NCBI GenBank assembly: GCA_022823105.1
Contig: JAJDXU010000069.1
Location: forward strand, 1 to 5,725
Direction: 5' to 3'
Source: Dehalococcoidia bacterium
GTDB lineage: Bacteria; Chloroflexota; Dehalococcoidia; Lucifugimonadales; UBA3495
Length of the DNA stretch: 5,725 nt
Part shown: positions 5,689 to 5,725 of the stretch, in pieces
Numbering within the stretch: the first letter of the stretch is position 1
Layout of the letters: each line of letters starts with the position of its first letter
Made by a program: the position numbers and the translations under genes
The notes under the pieces: model-generated
Seen by the model: the letters and a program-made list of their open reading frames with translations, nothing else
Told to the model about the DNA's origin: nothing
Databases searched by the model: none

Positions 5689-5725
5689 GGGAACCACGGC
5701 CAGATCCAGTTGTCAACCGCTGCAC

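Noticed and set aside
5711..5716. Minus-strand TTGACA, a perfect -35 hexamer upstream of the small gene
   Set aside because: The hexamer 17 bp downstream (5693-5688) is TTCCCG, and no -10-like sequence occurs at 16-18 bp, so I do not call a promoter.

Overview
This is a GC-rich bacterial stretch with dense gene packing, clear AGGAGG-type ribosome binding sites and one TTG start. It carries one left-edge partial gene and five complete genes. The mix (luciferase-like flavin oxidoreductase, Gal80-type Gfo/Idh/MocA protein, DAO-type FAD oxidoreductase, PuuE-like CE4 hydrolase, SMP-30 lactonase) is typical of accessory catabolic islands in Chloroflexota of the SAR202/Dehalococcoidia type and in some high-GC Actinomycetota or Proteobacteria. 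The taxon is an inference from gene content; no marker gene is present.

Layout. Positions 1-3209 hold three same-strand genes: the 3' part of an LLM-class flavin oxidoreductase, a Gfo/Idh/MocA protein whose catalytic EKP motif reads EWP, and a DAO-family FAD oxidoreductase starting at TTG. The gaps are 50 bp each, so they are probably one operon whose promoter lies left of the window. Positions 3213-5068 hold two minus-strand genes, an SMP-30/gluconolactonase-like protein followed 59 bp downstream by a PuuE-like allantoinase/polysaccharide deacetylase. This second operon meets the first tail to tail, with only 3 bp between the stop codons.

Positions 5069-5271 are non-coding. They hold a candidate extended -10 promoter for the SMP-30 operon and a very strong minus-strand intrinsic terminator (perfect 15-bp stem, 3-nt loop). 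Positions 5272-5673 encode a small, lower-GC minus-strand protein that resembles a PD-(D/E)XK nuclease fold. It appears unrelated to the metabolic genes and is closed off by the terminator. Positions 5674-5725 are only its upstream leader.

How the genes may work together. Two flavin oxidoreductases, an NAD(P)-fold oxidoreductase-like protein, a lactonase-like hydrolase and a cyclic-amide hydrolase suggest oxidation and ring opening of an N-containing or sugar-like compound. The substrate cannot be read from sequence. I see no CRISPR array, IS element, tRNA, rRNA or attachment site. The least ordinary points are the missing catalytic residues in the Gfo/Idh/MocA protein, a histidine placed for covalent FAD in the DAO protein, and the small nuclease-like ORF with its structured 3' UTR.
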